From contig JAWCNZ010000003.1 of NCBI GenBank assembly GCA_038848005.1, positions 15,970 to 79,969 of the forward strand: a DNA stretch of 64,000 nucleotides. Reading direction: 5' to 3'. The first letter of the stretch is position 1. Every line of letters starts with the position of its first letter. Origin of the DNA: JAWCNN01 sp038848005 (GTDB lineage Archaea; Thermoproteota; Bathyarchaeia; Bathyarchaeales; Bathycorpusculaceae). The notes beneath the pieces were generated by a model that made no database searches, had not been told where the DNA came from, and worked only from the letters and a program-made list of their open reading frames with translations. Below, one piece after another: positions 34,883 through 43,452 of the stretch. The position numbers and the translations under genes are program-made.

Positions 34883-35614
34883 TTAACGGTGCTTGAAGTT
34901 TCGAATGTTTTTCTTATGGAAAATTGTCACAGCAAGCGTTAGAGACATTAAAATAGCCATTAACAGAAACGATGAAAACTCAGGCACAACCATGCCATCG
35001 TATAGTTGCATGCTATGAGGCGGATAACTATTATATTTTGAGGGGTCCTTAGGATCGACAATAACATCATCGAGTACAAATGTTAACCACTCGAGGAACT
35101 TGCCTTTCCTAACACTGATGTTTAGTGCAAATTGTACTGGTTGTGGCTCAAGGGCTATGACTTCAAATTCTATCCAGCAGAGGCTTGCAACAACTGGAAC
35201 AGGCACATAATCTGCGCCAAGTAGAGTTTCACCACAACCCACCCAGCTTTCACTAGGCTCAATTGATATTACAGGGAGTGTATATTTGCCTTCGAAGAGT
35301 TCACTTGTTATTCCATCAGTACCAGTTAAGCCTGCGCGGGTTGCGTTTATGTAAGTGGTATTGTAATATACTGTTACTTGCCATGTGGTGATGCCGTTGG
35401 CGCCTTCTTCTAGGGTTGTCATGTTTAGGTATGCTGTTATGTTGAATTTGTCGCCGATGTTGTAGTCTGTTAGGGTTATTGTTGACGGTTCAATCCATAT
35501 GGCATTTGCAGGATGAGGCTCACTAGGCACAATAGCGTAGGCTGAGAGGATGTTTAGTAAAAGCAAAGCAACGCTGAGAAAGACGATCTTTTTAATCACT
35601 AAAGATTTTTTCAT
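34883..35614 (-). CDS. Membrane-anchored cohesin-like protein (single module)
   Basis: 243 residues: signal peptide (about 1-27), one cohesin-like beta-sandwich (about 35-200; IWIEPSTITLTDYNIGDKFNITAYL, WQVTVYYNTTYINATR, SLCWIEFEVIA), a Pro-Glu-Phe motif (VPEFSS) then a membrane span and basic tail, a PEF-CTERM-like anchor. The cohesin module is the partner domain of dockerins in cellulosome-type systems. It shares 161 identical nucleotides with the next cohesin gene upstream. Probably displays a dockerin protein at the surface; binding is inferred from fold resemblance. Confidence 0.8.
   Translation of the reverse strand: MKKSLVIKKIVFLSVALLLLNILSAYAIVPSEPHPANAIWIEPSTITLTDYNIGDKFNITAYLNMTTLEEGANGITTWQVTVYYNTTYINATRAGLTGTDGITSELFEGKYTLPVISIEPSESWVGCGETLLGADYVPVPVVASLCWIEFEVIALEPQPVQFALNISVRKGKFLEWLTFVLDDVIVDPKDPSKYNSYPPHSMQLYDGMVVPEFSSFLLMAILMSLTLAVTIFHKKNIRNFKHR
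35118..35206. repeat. 89-bp exact repeat, copy 1
   Basis: Identical over 89 bases to 36462-36550, and closely similar to the part of the 690-residue cohesin gene at about 38606-38694. Encodes the late cohesin strands (SLCWIEFEVIALEPQPVQF). Exact identity at synonymous positions implies recent duplication or gene conversion. Confidence 0.85.
35375..35535. repeat. 161-bp exact repeat, copy 1
   Basis: Identical base for base to 36723-36883; 38890-39025 carries the same sequence over its final 136 bases. It encodes the signal-peptide end and first strands of the cohesin-like module (AIVPSEPHPANAIWIEPS onward). Confidence 0.88.
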
Positions 35615-35698
35615 AATTTCTTCTCCTTACACTTTCAGAATTAATTATGTCTATTTAAAATTTTCCATTAAAGCGAATCAAGAAGCGCATTTCAAGGT

Positions 35699-36961
35699 TT
35701 ACATAGACTGGACACACAAAAAATGGGGGAAATCAAGTTTTCTCTTGATCTTCCAGAGAGCAGTTGCAATGAGAGTCACAGCCATGAATAGTGCCAGAAT
35801 GAGAATTGATGTATATTCGGGTATTACATGATATTTGTAGACGTTATTGTTAACTTTTGTTGCTTGGTTTTCCTCGTTATCATAAGCGATTATTTTGTAG
35901 GTTACCCATGTGCAGTTTTCATAACCGGGTATTGTTGCGTTATAAGTGTCTGTGCCAGCAATTTTTGTCATGTTTATGGGTGTCAGCCACGTTGTTCCAT
36001 TGTCTGTGCTGTACCATAAAGTTACGTTTTTAACACCAACTCCATAATCTGTAACGTTGACTCTAACAGTTACGGGCTGGTTTGGCTGAACATTGTCTTT
36101 TGGAGGGTCTTGCACAGGCTCGCCTATTTCAGGCGGAACATCATCAACAAAATATGCCTCTAAAGTGTAACTTGCATTCATTTTAATTGTTATTGGATTT
36201 TCCGTTTTTTGGGTGCCATTAAGCAGCCAATAATCAAAGGAGTAGCCCAAATCTGGAATCGCCGTTACATTCACAGAGGTTTCTTCAGGATATAGGTGTG
36301 TGCCGGGTGCTGGATCTGTTGTTCCACCAGTTGTTGATGTTATGGTAAGCGGGTACGTTACGGGAATCGTCACTGTGGCGTCGTATAGTCCGGTGTCCCC
36401 GGACGGTGGATAATAGTTAGGAGGAAGAACGTCATCGCCCACAAACGTAAGGGAATTATCAATGTTTAGTGCAAATTGTACTGGTTGTGGCTCAAGGGCT
36501 ATGACTTCAAATTCTATCCAGCAGAGGCTTGCAACAACTGGAACAGGCACGTAATTTGTTGCGCCAATCAGCGCTTCACCACAGCCCGCCCGCTTTTTAT
36601 CCGGCTCAATTCTTGTAGCAGGTTGTGCTGTTTTTCCTTGGAAAAGTTCGCTTACTGTGTATCCTGGTCCAGTGAAGCCTACGCGGGTTGCGTTTATGTA
36701 TGTTGTATTGTAGTATACCACGACTTGCCATGTGGTGATGCCGTTGGCGCCTTCTTCTAGGGTTGTCATGTTTAGGTATGCTGTTATGTTGAATTTGTCG
36801 CCGATGTTGTAGTCTGTTAGGGTTATTGTTGACGGTTCAATCCATATGGCATTTGCAGGATGAGGCTCACTAGGCACAATAGCATGTGTTAGAGGGTTGC
36901 TCAACAGAAGAAGGACAACACTAAGAAGAACCGCTGCCTTGGTTGCTGGAGATTTCTTCAT
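35699..36961 (-). CDS. Membrane-anchored cohesin-like protein with B-repeat and Ig-like modules
   Basis: 420 residues: signal peptide (1-27), cohesin-like module (about 35-198), a beta-grasp bacterial repeat (about 203-272; YPLTITSTTGGTTDPAPGTH, GYSFDYWLLNG, YTLEAYF), an Ig-like module (about 274-378; PPEIGEPVQDPP, TVRVNVTDYGVGVKNVTLWYS) and a PEF-type anchor (VIPEYTSILILALF, then WKIKRK). The Ig-like plus anchor part closely resembles the end of the GH12 protein at 58.5 kb. The cohesin would present a dockerin partner, the repeats acting as stalk. Ribosome-binding site aaaggagaggaaa. Shares exact repeats with both neighbours. Confidence 0.82.
   Translation of the reverse strand: MKKSPATKAAVLLSVVLLLLSNPLTHAIVPSEPHPANAIWIEPSTITLTDYNIGDKFNITAYLNMTTLEEGANGITTWQVVVYYNTTYINATRVGFTGPGYTVSELFQGKTAQPATRIEPDKKRAGCGEALIGATNYVPVPVVASLCWIEFEVIALEPQPVQFALNIDNSLTFVGDDVLPPNYYPPSGDTGLYDATVTIPVTYPLTITSTTGGTTDPAPGTHLYPEETSVNVTAIPDLGYSFDYWLLNGTQKTENPITIKMNASYTLEAYFVDDVPPEIGEPVQDPPKDNVQPNQPVTVRVNVTDYGVGVKNVTLWYSTDNGTTWLTPINMTKIAGTDTYNATIPGYENCTWVTYKIIAYDNEENQATKVNNNVYKYHVIPEYTSILILALFMAVTLIATALWKIKRKLDFPHFLCVQSM
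36462..36550. repeat. 89-bp exact repeat, copy 2
   Basis: Second copy of the segment at 35118-35206, same orientation, inside the next cohesin gene. Confidence 0.85.
36723..36883. repeat. 161-bp exact repeat, copy 2
   Basis: Second copy of the segment at 35375-35535; also matches 38890-39025. Confidence 0.88.
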
Positions 36962-37023
36962 CCATTTTCCTCTCCTTTTATATTTTTAAGGTTTAAATGC
37001 AAGTAATTTGCATTTAAGATTTT

Positions 37024-37046
37024 CCCTTTTTAAAGAAAAAGGGGGT
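37024..37046 (-). terminator. Hairpin plus C-run/T-run after the cohesin-dockerin adaptor gene
   Basis: CCCTTTTT and AAAAAGGG form an 8-bp stem with a four-base loop just past the stop, followed on the coding strand by T-rich sequence. Same C-run/T-run style as 31181 and 40934. Confidence 0.5.
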
Positions 37047-37048
37047 AG

Positions 37049-39121
37049 TTAGTAGCACCCCATCAGAAAATTTATGCAAGCTAAGCGAACATCTTTCATG
37101 TCGATAGTTCCGTTTTTATCTAAATCAGCGTCTGGATTCCATTTTGGATCGTCCGGGGATGACAGAAAGGCTTCACCTATTGCATGTATATCCTTCATGT
37201 CAACTGTACCGTCTCCATTCACATCTCCCATTATTCTGACTTTTACATTGCCGTCTTGATATACATTGTTAGTCACATTCTGCTCGTATGGTAGTGATGC
37301 GACCTCTCCAGTTATTGTGTAGTTGTGGCATGGTTGAACTAAAGACGTGTTCCATCCAAAGGTTAGGATAATTTCCTCGTTTGGAGGAAGATCTGTAACA
37401 TGTTTTGTTTCGATAAGCGTCGAGTCGTAGTATACGCTCACATCGAAAGACTCATTTAGGTCTCCGAAGTTCTTAGCGGTCACGTTAATTTCAACAACCC
37501 AGCCTTGGTAAACCCAGTTGCTGGATGCGACAACATTTGTTACGGCTATGTCTCTAGCGTAAACTTTTACGTTGCCATCCGTGTAGGTGTTGTCGGCTAT
37601 GTTTGTTTCGTGTGGGAGTATTGTCACATTTGCTGTGATGGTATAGTTTCTGCAAGGTTCAGTTGCGGATGTGTCCCAAGTGAAGGTTAGGATAGTTTCA
37701 GCGTTTGGAGCCAAGTCAGTAAAGTGTTGTGTTCCGATGAGCGTCGTGTCATAGTATGTTTCCACATCAAAGGATTCTTTTTGGTTTCCAAAGTTTTTTA
37801 CTGTTACATTTATGTTGACTGGCTGGCCTTTATAGACCCAGTTGTTGGATACAACCACATTTGTTATGGATAAGTCTTGGATAAGGGCTGCAAAGAAACC
37901 GTCTATCGCTGTGTGGGGTATTGGTTCTCCCGTAGAATCTGTGAGTATCGTGTTTGTCAAGTCTAGAGGTGTTACTCCCATTTCGTCAACATGAAATGTT
38001 ATTCTGACTAGCGGAGTTGGAGTAGTTGTGGTTACCGGACTTGGATAGTTAAGTTTAACCCATAAATATCCCACATCGTCGTCCACCATCATTTTTAAGG
38101 ATGGTTTTTGACCTTGAACTCTGAATACTTCAATACCCATCAGTGATAGAATATTTGCGTATGTAAGGTTAAATTCGCATGTTAACATGTCTCCGACATC
38201 ATCGATCGTTACGTTGACAGCGAAGGTATTAGATGGCGTTATTGTCGGGTCAATTATTTCTGGAGGGTCTACATATAGTATTGTTCCAAGCGACGTGAAA
38301 ACCGCGTGTAATGTATGGTCTGCGTCCATGGTTACATGTATTGGGTTTGGATTTCCAACGTTGGCTCCGTCTAGTTCCCAATGGTCTAAAATGTAGCCTG
38401 TTATGGGGATTGCCCTTACAGTTACAATTGTGTCTCCGGGATATGTGTACGCGCCGGGTGCTGGGTCTGTTGTTCCACCAGTTGTTGATGTTATGGTAAG
38501 CGGGTACGTTACAGGTGATTTCACCGTGGCGTCGTATAGTTCGGTGTTCCCGGATGGTGGATAATAGTTAGGAATGTCATCACATATGTATGTGAGAGGA
38601 TTGTCAATGTTCAATTTAAATTTTATTGGTTGTGGTTGTAGGGCTATGACTTCAAATTCTATCCAGCAGAGGCTTGCAACAACTGGAACAGGCACATAAT
38701 CTGCGCCAAGTAGAGTTTCACCACAACCCACCCGGCTTTTACTAGGCTCAATCTTTGTACTGGGTACTGTTGAATGACCAGAGAAAAGTTCGCTTACTGT
38801 GTATCCTGGTCCAGTGAAGCCTACGCGGGTTGCCTTTATGTATGTTGTATTGTAGTATACCACGACTTGCCATGCGGTGATACCTATTGCGCCTTCTTCT
38901 AGGGTTGTCATGTTTAGGTATGCTGTTATGTTGAATTTGTCGCCGATGTTGTAGTCTGTTAGGGTTATTGTTGACGGTTCAATCCATATGGCATTTGCAG
39001 GATGAGGCTCACTAGGCACAATAGCATAGACTGGAAGAATATTTAGTAAAAGAAAAGCAATGCTGAGAATAGTTAGATGTTTAATCGATTGAAATTTCCT
39101 TGAATTGTTGTTTTCATGCAT
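37049..39121 (-). CDS. Cohesin/CARDB/dockerin multimodular secreted protein (adaptor-like)
   Basis: 690 residues: signal peptide (about 1-33), cohesin-like module 1 (40-200), beta-grasp repeat (205-276), cohesin-like module 2 (280-412; ILYVDPPEIIDPTITPSNTF, LVRITFHVDEMGVTPLDL), two CARDB adhesion modules (about 416-520 and 525-630; VSNNWVYKGQPVNINVTVKNFG and its near copy), and a dockerin-like pair (632-690; GDVNGDGTVDMKDIHAIGEAF, DLDKNGTIDMKDVRLACINF). Having both cohesin-like and dockerin-like ends, it could link an anchored cohesin to a second dockerin protein, like an adaptor scaffoldin. No membrane anchor. Shares nucleotide repeats with the two neighbouring genes. Confidence 0.85.
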   Translation of the reverse strand: MHENNNSRKFQSIKHLTILSIAFLLLNILPVYAIVPSEPHPANAIWIEPSTITLTDYNIGDKFNITAYLNMTTLEEGAIGITAWQVVVYYNTTYIKATRVGFTGPGYTVSELFSGHSTVPSTKIEPSKSRVGCGETLLGADYVPVPVVASLCWIEFEVIALQPQPIKFKLNIDNPLTYICDDIPNYYPPSGNTELYDATVKSPVTYPLTITSTTGGTTDPAPGAYTYPGDTIVTVRAIPITGYILDHWELDGANVGNPNPIHVTMDADHTLHAVFTSLGTILYVDPPEIIDPTITPSNTFAVNVTIDDVGDMLTCEFNLTYANILSLMGIEVFRVQGQKPSLKMMVDDDVGYLWVKLNYPSPVTTTTPTPLVRITFHVDEMGVTPLDLTNTILTDSTGEPIPHTAIDGFFAALIQDLSITNVVVSNNWVYKGQPVNINVTVKNFGNQKESFDVETYYDTTLIGTQHFTDLAPNAETILTFTWDTSATEPCRNYTITANVTILPHETNIADNTYTDGNVKVYARDIAVTNVVASSNWVYQGWVVEINVTAKNFGDLNESFDVSVYYDSTLIETKHVTDLPPNEEIILTFGWNTSLVQPCHNYTITGEVASLPYEQNVTNNVYQDGNVKVRIMGDVNGDGTVDMKDIHAIGEAFLSSPDDPKWNPDADLDKNGTIDMKDVRLACINFLMGCY
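38890..39025. repeat. 136-bp copy of the cohesin N-terminal repeat
   Basis: Matches the last 136 bases of 35375-35535 and 36723-36883 exactly as far as I can read; sequence diverges abruptly on the other side (catgcggtgatacctatt instead of catgtggtgatgccgttg), suggesting a conversion-tract edge. Confidence 0.8.
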
Positions 39122-39214
39122 AATTTTCTCCTCTCCTCTTTTATAGTTGGGTATTTCATTGTCTTAAGGTTTTTGGAATTATTTTCTATAATGATTTTAG
39201 TTTTAAGGGAAGAG

Positions 39215-40831
39215 TTATGGATCTTCCATGTAATGTGCAGCGACTGCGCGGACATCTCTCATGTCAATTATGTCGTAGGGAGGGGCGACGTCGAGTATTG
39301 GGTCATAGCCTGGATCTCCAGGTTCAGTTAGGTAGGCTGATGCAACTGCTCGGATGTCTCTCATATCTATTATGCCGTCGTTGTTGAAGTCGTACATTTT
39401 GGCTGTTTGGTTTAAAACTTGTATTATTTTTGATGTTGAGTTTGTTCGTCCTACGCTGTCTAGGACTGTGAGTGTTACAGTGTAGTTTCCTGGTTGTGTG
39501 TAGTTGTGGGTTATTGTGGGTGTTGTGACTGTTGCTGGCGTCGTTCCGTCTCCAAAGTTCCACGTGTAGCTTACTATTGGGGCATAGTTCCCTTTCGTTT
39601 TACTCCAGCCCGGCTTTGAGTCAGATGCATCAAATGTTATTGTTCTATTCACAATTGGGGTTGGCGGTATCCATGTGAAGTTTGCTGTTGGTCCGAATTC
39701 TGGGAGTATGATTATTGGTTTTGATGTTGTACTCCAAAGGCCTTCGCTGTCTGTTACGTTTAATGTTATTGTGTATGTGTTTGCGTTTAGGTATTTGTGG
39801 GTTATGTATGAGTCTGTTTCAGTTATTGGTGATGTCCCATCTCCGAAGTTCCATGTGTAGCTGGTTATTGTGTCGTTGAAACCTTCTGGCGTGGATGAAG
39901 ATGCGTCGAATTCTATTGTTTGGTTTTCGTATGGCGTGGCTGGCCAGTAAGCAAATGAAGCTTGCGGCGGGTATCCTTGGCTGTTTTCAACAGTGAATGT
40001 CGTTGAGTTTGAAGATTTTAATATTGGGCTGGCTTGGGCTGAAACGTAAATTGTGTATGTTCCTGCTTGTGGTTCTGGTGATAGAGTTATTTGTGTTTGG
40101 TATTTGCCTGGCGTGTTTTGGGGTGGAGGTGGCGGTAAAGATGGGTATTCCATTAGAGCTTGTTGTGTTTTGCTTATGCAAAAGTATGCTGTTTTTTCTG
40201 GGGCTAGGGCTATTCCGCCTTCTTTTGGTTCTTTTGTGTAGGCGTTTGCGCATATTAGGGCTTTTCCCGTGCATACCCACTTTTCAATATATACGGAGGT
40301 TCTTAAGGTTACTGTGGATTGCGGGTTTATTGTGAGCGTCCAAAATCCCACTTGTAGCGGGACGTTGTTTGCATCGAAAACAGTTACTGTTGCATATGTT
40401 GTTCTTGGTGTTACTTGCGAGTTATTGATTTTTATGCCTACTTGGATAAGTGTACCAATTTTTGCTGTGTTTATTGGGTTGTTGGCTGAGTCTAGGAGGA
40501 AAATTTCTGTTATGTTTAGTGGCCATTCTTGTGTTGGGTTTCCATGTGTCAATGTTCTGTAGGCGAGTGGTTGGTTTTTTGGGTTTGTTATTTGCATTAG
40601 CACTACTAGGTCTGTGGCTGGGTTGCCGTCTTGGGTTATGTCTCCTTCTATTGTTATTTTTTGTCTGAGCAGGTATGTGGGTTTATCTGTTTTTGTTGTT
40701 ATTGTCAGTGCTGGGTCTGGCGAGGTTATTTTTTGGTTTCCTTCTGTTGATTGTGGTATGATTATTATCGTGAGTGTTAGGGTTGTTAGGAGCGCAAGTG
40801 TGAAAAGTTTGCTTTGAGTTATTTTTGACAT
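39215..40831 (-). CDS. Secreted PKD-domain protein with C-terminal dockerin-like pair
   Basis: 538 residues: signal peptide (about 1-31), a beta-sandwich of MG2-like type (about 38-285; DPALTITTKTDKPTYLLRQKITIEG), two PKD domains (about 288-375 and 380-472, each with the YTWNFGDGT signature), and a dockerin-like pair (480-538; DFNNDGIIDMRDIRAVASAY, then IIDMRDVRAVAAHY). No enzyme domain and no anchor, so dockerin-cohesin contact is the likely attachment. PKD modules usually mediate protein or polysaccharide contacts. Ribosome-binding site gggagaaggagaaaa. Confidence 0.87.
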   Translation of the reverse strand: MSKITQSKLFTLALLTTLTLTIIIIPQSTEGNQKITSPDPALTITTKTDKPTYLLRQKITIEGDITQDGNPATDLVVLMQITNPKNQPLAYRTLTHGNPTQEWPLNITEIFLLDSANNPINTAKIGTLIQVGIKINNSQVTPRTTYATVTVFDANNVPLQVGFWTLTINPQSTVTLRTSVYIEKWVCTGKALICANAYTKEPKEGGIALAPEKTAYFCISKTQQALMEYPSLPPPPPQNTPGKYQTQITLSPEPQAGTYTIYVSAQASPILKSSNSTTFTVENSQGYPPQASFAYWPATPYENQTIEFDASSSTPEGFNDTITSYTWNFGDGTSPITETDSYITHKYLNANTYTITLNVTDSEGLWSTTSKPIIILPEFGPTANFTWIPPTPIVNRTITFDASDSKPGWSKTKGNYAPIVSYTWNFGDGTTPATVTTPTITHNYTQPGNYTVTLTVLDSVGRTNSTSKIIQVLNQTAKMYDFNNDGIIDMRDIRAVASAYLTEPGDPGYDPILDVAPPYDIIDMRDVRAVAAHYMEDP

Positions 40832-40933
40832 AATTTTCTCCTTCTCCCTTTAGTATAATGAATTATTGAAAATTGCTAATAAGTCTTCTGGAAAATAATT
40901 CTACCGAATGTGGGAATATACAAATTCTGGAAA

Positions 40934-40948
40934 ACTAAAAAAGGGGGA
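40934..40948 (-). terminator. C-run/T-run terminator-like element
   Basis: Downstream of the three-cohesin gene the coding strand reads TTTCCCCCTTTTTTAG, the same pattern as at 31181 and 37024. Confidence 0.45.
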
Positions 40949-40972
40949 AATTATGGATGATACCTCAGCAAG

Positions 40973-43339
40973 CTACCCTGCCGCTATGTAGAATTGGGAT
41001 GATGCAGGCGGGCACCATGCTGCTCCGCCTTCAGTTGGATCTTTGTCATAAGCGTTGACCGTTACAGTGGCTATTCCTGCAAATGCCCATTTTGGAATGT
41101 ATATGGAAACGCTTCCAGTTCCTCCACTTGCGGGAACTACAGCTTGGCCTATTGGCACTCCAAGTTCATCTTGAATGACTGCGTAGAAAAGCACTGGATA
41201 GTCTTGTTCTGCATTATATTCATATTCAATTGTCACACGTACATATTCGCCGTGAGCGTACTCGTACTTGTCTGTTGTGACTTTAATTATTCTTACTAAG
41301 TAGTCATAGTTGAATGACATCGTATCGCTGACGATTTCATCAGCTATGTTTACAGTGGCTGTCACAGTGTATGTTCCAAGTGTTCTTTCTGGGTCCTCGC
41401 ATGGCCACGGCATTCGGAAGCATACTTTCGCTATACCATCGGAATTCGATAGACTTGTGAACTTCACTGGCTTGATGAAGCCTGGCCCCTCAACTTCGAA
41501 GGAGACCAGTTTGGATTGTACTGGATAGTCGTTGTATGTTACCTTTGCGTAGAGACAGACCATTGATTGAGGTATCACTAAGTCCATGTCTGCATTAGGT
41601 CCTTGTCCGCCGTATGGTTCTGGGAACGGTGAACTGCCATAGCCCATGTTGTTTGCTCCACCATAGAGGTCGATTGCTCTGCCAACGGGTGCCTTTGGAA
41701 GTATTGTGTATACGCCGTTTACAGTTAAATCGACAGCTTCATCTATGTATTCTCCGTTCACATCCACGAAGTGATTGCCTTCGCCTGTCGCTGGCAATAT
41801 GTCAATTCCACATGATTTAGGTTCTAATAAGCCTTGGTATATCACTCTAAACCTTATTGTGGCTAATACTGTGTCTACTGGTGGCCATATTGGGTCAACG
41901 TCTGGTCCTGGCGCTAGTGGCCAGTTTGTCATGTCCCAGTAGCCAGTTGCATTTGGCAGTAGGATGTCGCCGAATATGACGTGTGGTCCGTATGGTGGGA
42001 ATGATGTTACACGGCTTATGAAGTATGTTCCGTGGAGGTTCCATCTTGGGTCTGTCAGGAATCCTCCTTCACTGACGCTTACAACTTGAAGTAATGTTGG
42101 GTTGTAGCCTACTCGAACCTGATAGGCTATCAGTTGACTTAGTGGTGACAGGTTCTTTATTATGATTTTGACGTCGAATTCCTCTCCAAGGGCGAGGTCT
42201 GGTCCATAAACGATGCTTGTTGGTGAAACTTCAAGCCATGGCATCGGAACAGTCCTCAAAGCATTAACTTCAACCTTACCGTTCACTGATGGCCCAACAG
42301 TTATGGGTCCAATGTGGTTATGCATTTCGACTTCGCATAAGTCAAGCGGGCTTACGTCAGCCCATTCCTTAGGAGCTGGTGGAACTGTCTCTTGATGTAT
42401 CACAGTAAACTTCACCGTGGCAACCAGAACCTTTCCGCCCACGCTGCCTACAGGAGCAACATTAAAATCGATTCTTGCTAGTTCTTCAGGTGCTGGAGTT
42501 TCAGTCAATACTGCAGTGCCAGTCCAAGCAGGATCAATGGTTATGTCCGCGTCTGAAGTGTCAATAACAGTGTCGTTGAAGCATAGGCAGAATGAAGCGC
42601 TTGTTAAGCCCCAAGCTGCCGCCACGTTAACGTATATGTTGGCGTCAAAGGTTTGTCCAACAGCGGATGGCGGCCAAGGTCCATAAACTTTTGAAGTAGG
42701 CTCGATAGACATGTACGCTGGAGCTGGAGGCGACCACACAAATTCATAGGTGCCGTCAATGCCATAATCTGTTCCATAATAGTAATTCTCATCCTCATCT
42801 CCCAAAAACGTCATACTGTTTGCGACGTTGAATGCAGCCGTTAGCGTTTCACCCTTTCCTGGAACCTTTTTGACGCTGAATTCAATCCAGCATAGGCTTG
42901 CAGTAACTGGAACTGTCCTACCACCTGCGCCGAGAATGGTCTCACCGTGAGCTACAAAACCTGCGACATTATTAATTATTGGGTCGGGTGCAAATACGTT
43001 TTGCCCAGCGAAAAGTTCACTTACAGTTCCTCCGGGACCAGTGCGACCGTAACCTGTCACTTCCAAGTATTCTGGGTTGAAGTATAGTTTCAACTGCCAC
43101 ACAACGATCAACGAAGCGTCTTCTGCCAATGTTGTCCATTTAACCCACACAGTAACCCTAAACTTGTATCCAATGGTATGCTCTGGATTAGCCGTATCCA
43201 AACTTATACTCGGCGGATCAAGAAAGATGGCATTATCCTGCGTAGGCATCCATGATGGCAGTGCAAAGACTGGAAGTACACCGACCAAAAGCATCGCTAC
43301 AACGAATGTCACCATTGCCTTAGACAATTTATTATTCAT
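40973..43339 (-). CDS. Secreted protein with three cohesin-like modules (scaffoldin-like)
   Basis: 788 residues: signal peptide (1-27), cohesin-like module 1 (about 36-200; IFLDPPSISLD, WQLKLYFNPEYLEVTGYG, SLCWIEFSVKK), module 2 (about 209-360; MSIEPTSKVYG, ASFCLCFNDTVID, LVATVKFTVI), module 3 (about 368-548; WLEVSPTSIVYGP, YQVRVGYNPTLLQVVS, VLATIRFRVIYQ), then two MG2/Ig-like domains (about 560-788). The modules are divergent from each other, so they may bind different dockerins. No dockerin and no C-terminal anchor is visible; retention may be via the Ig-like end or another partner. First gene of the cluster in transcription order. Ribosome-binding site aaggagaagggag. Confidence 0.8.
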   Translation of the reverse strand: MNNKLSKAMVTFVVAMLLVGVLPVFALPSWMPTQDNAIFLDPPSISLDTANPEHTIGYKFRVTVWVKWTTLAEDASLIVVWQLKLYFNPEYLEVTGYGRTGPGGTVSELFAGQNVFAPDPIINNVAGFVAHGETILGAGGRTVPVTASLCWIEFSVKKVPGKGETLTAAFNVANSMTFLGDEDENYYYGTDYGIDGTYEFVWSPPAPAYMSIEPTSKVYGPWPPSAVGQTFDANIYVNVAAAWGLTSASFCLCFNDTVIDTSDADITIDPAWTGTAVLTETPAPEELARIDFNVAPVGSVGGKVLVATVKFTVIHQETVPPAPKEWADVSPLDLCEVEMHNHIGPITVGPSVNGKVEVNALRTVPMPWLEVSPTSIVYGPDLALGEEFDVKIIIKNLSPLSQLIAYQVRVGYNPTLLQVVSVSEGGFLTDPRWNLHGTYFISRVTSFPPYGPHVIFGDILLPNATGYWDMTNWPLAPGPDVDPIWPPVDTVLATIRFRVIYQGLLEPKSCGIDILPATGEGNHFVDVNGEYIDEAVDLTVNGVYTILPKAPVGRAIDLYGGANNMGYGSSPFPEPYGGQGPNADMDLVIPQSMVCLYAKVTYNDYPVQSKLVSFEVEGPGFIKPVKFTSLSNSDGIAKVCFRMPWPCEDPERTLGTYTVTATVNIADEIVSDTMSFNYDYLVRIIKVTTDKYEYAHGEYVRVTIEYEYNAEQDYPVLFYAVIQDELGVPIGQAVVPASGGTGSVSIYIPKWAFAGIATVTVNAYDKDPTEGGAAWCPPASSQFYIAAG

Positions 43340-43452
43340 TCTTCTCCCTTCTCCTTTTTCCTTTTTTACATCTACGGATAAAATATACGCAACAATCCCA
43401 ATTTAAGTGTTTTGGAATTATCTTCTATTTCAAAATCAAAAAGCAAGAACAA

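Noticed and set aside
39997..40817. Long open frames on the plus strand opposite the PKD-dockerin and three-cohesin genes
   Set aside because: Leucine/valine-rich or cysteine-rich translations without start signals; they mirror the Thr/Asn/Pro-rich coding of the real minus-strand genes.
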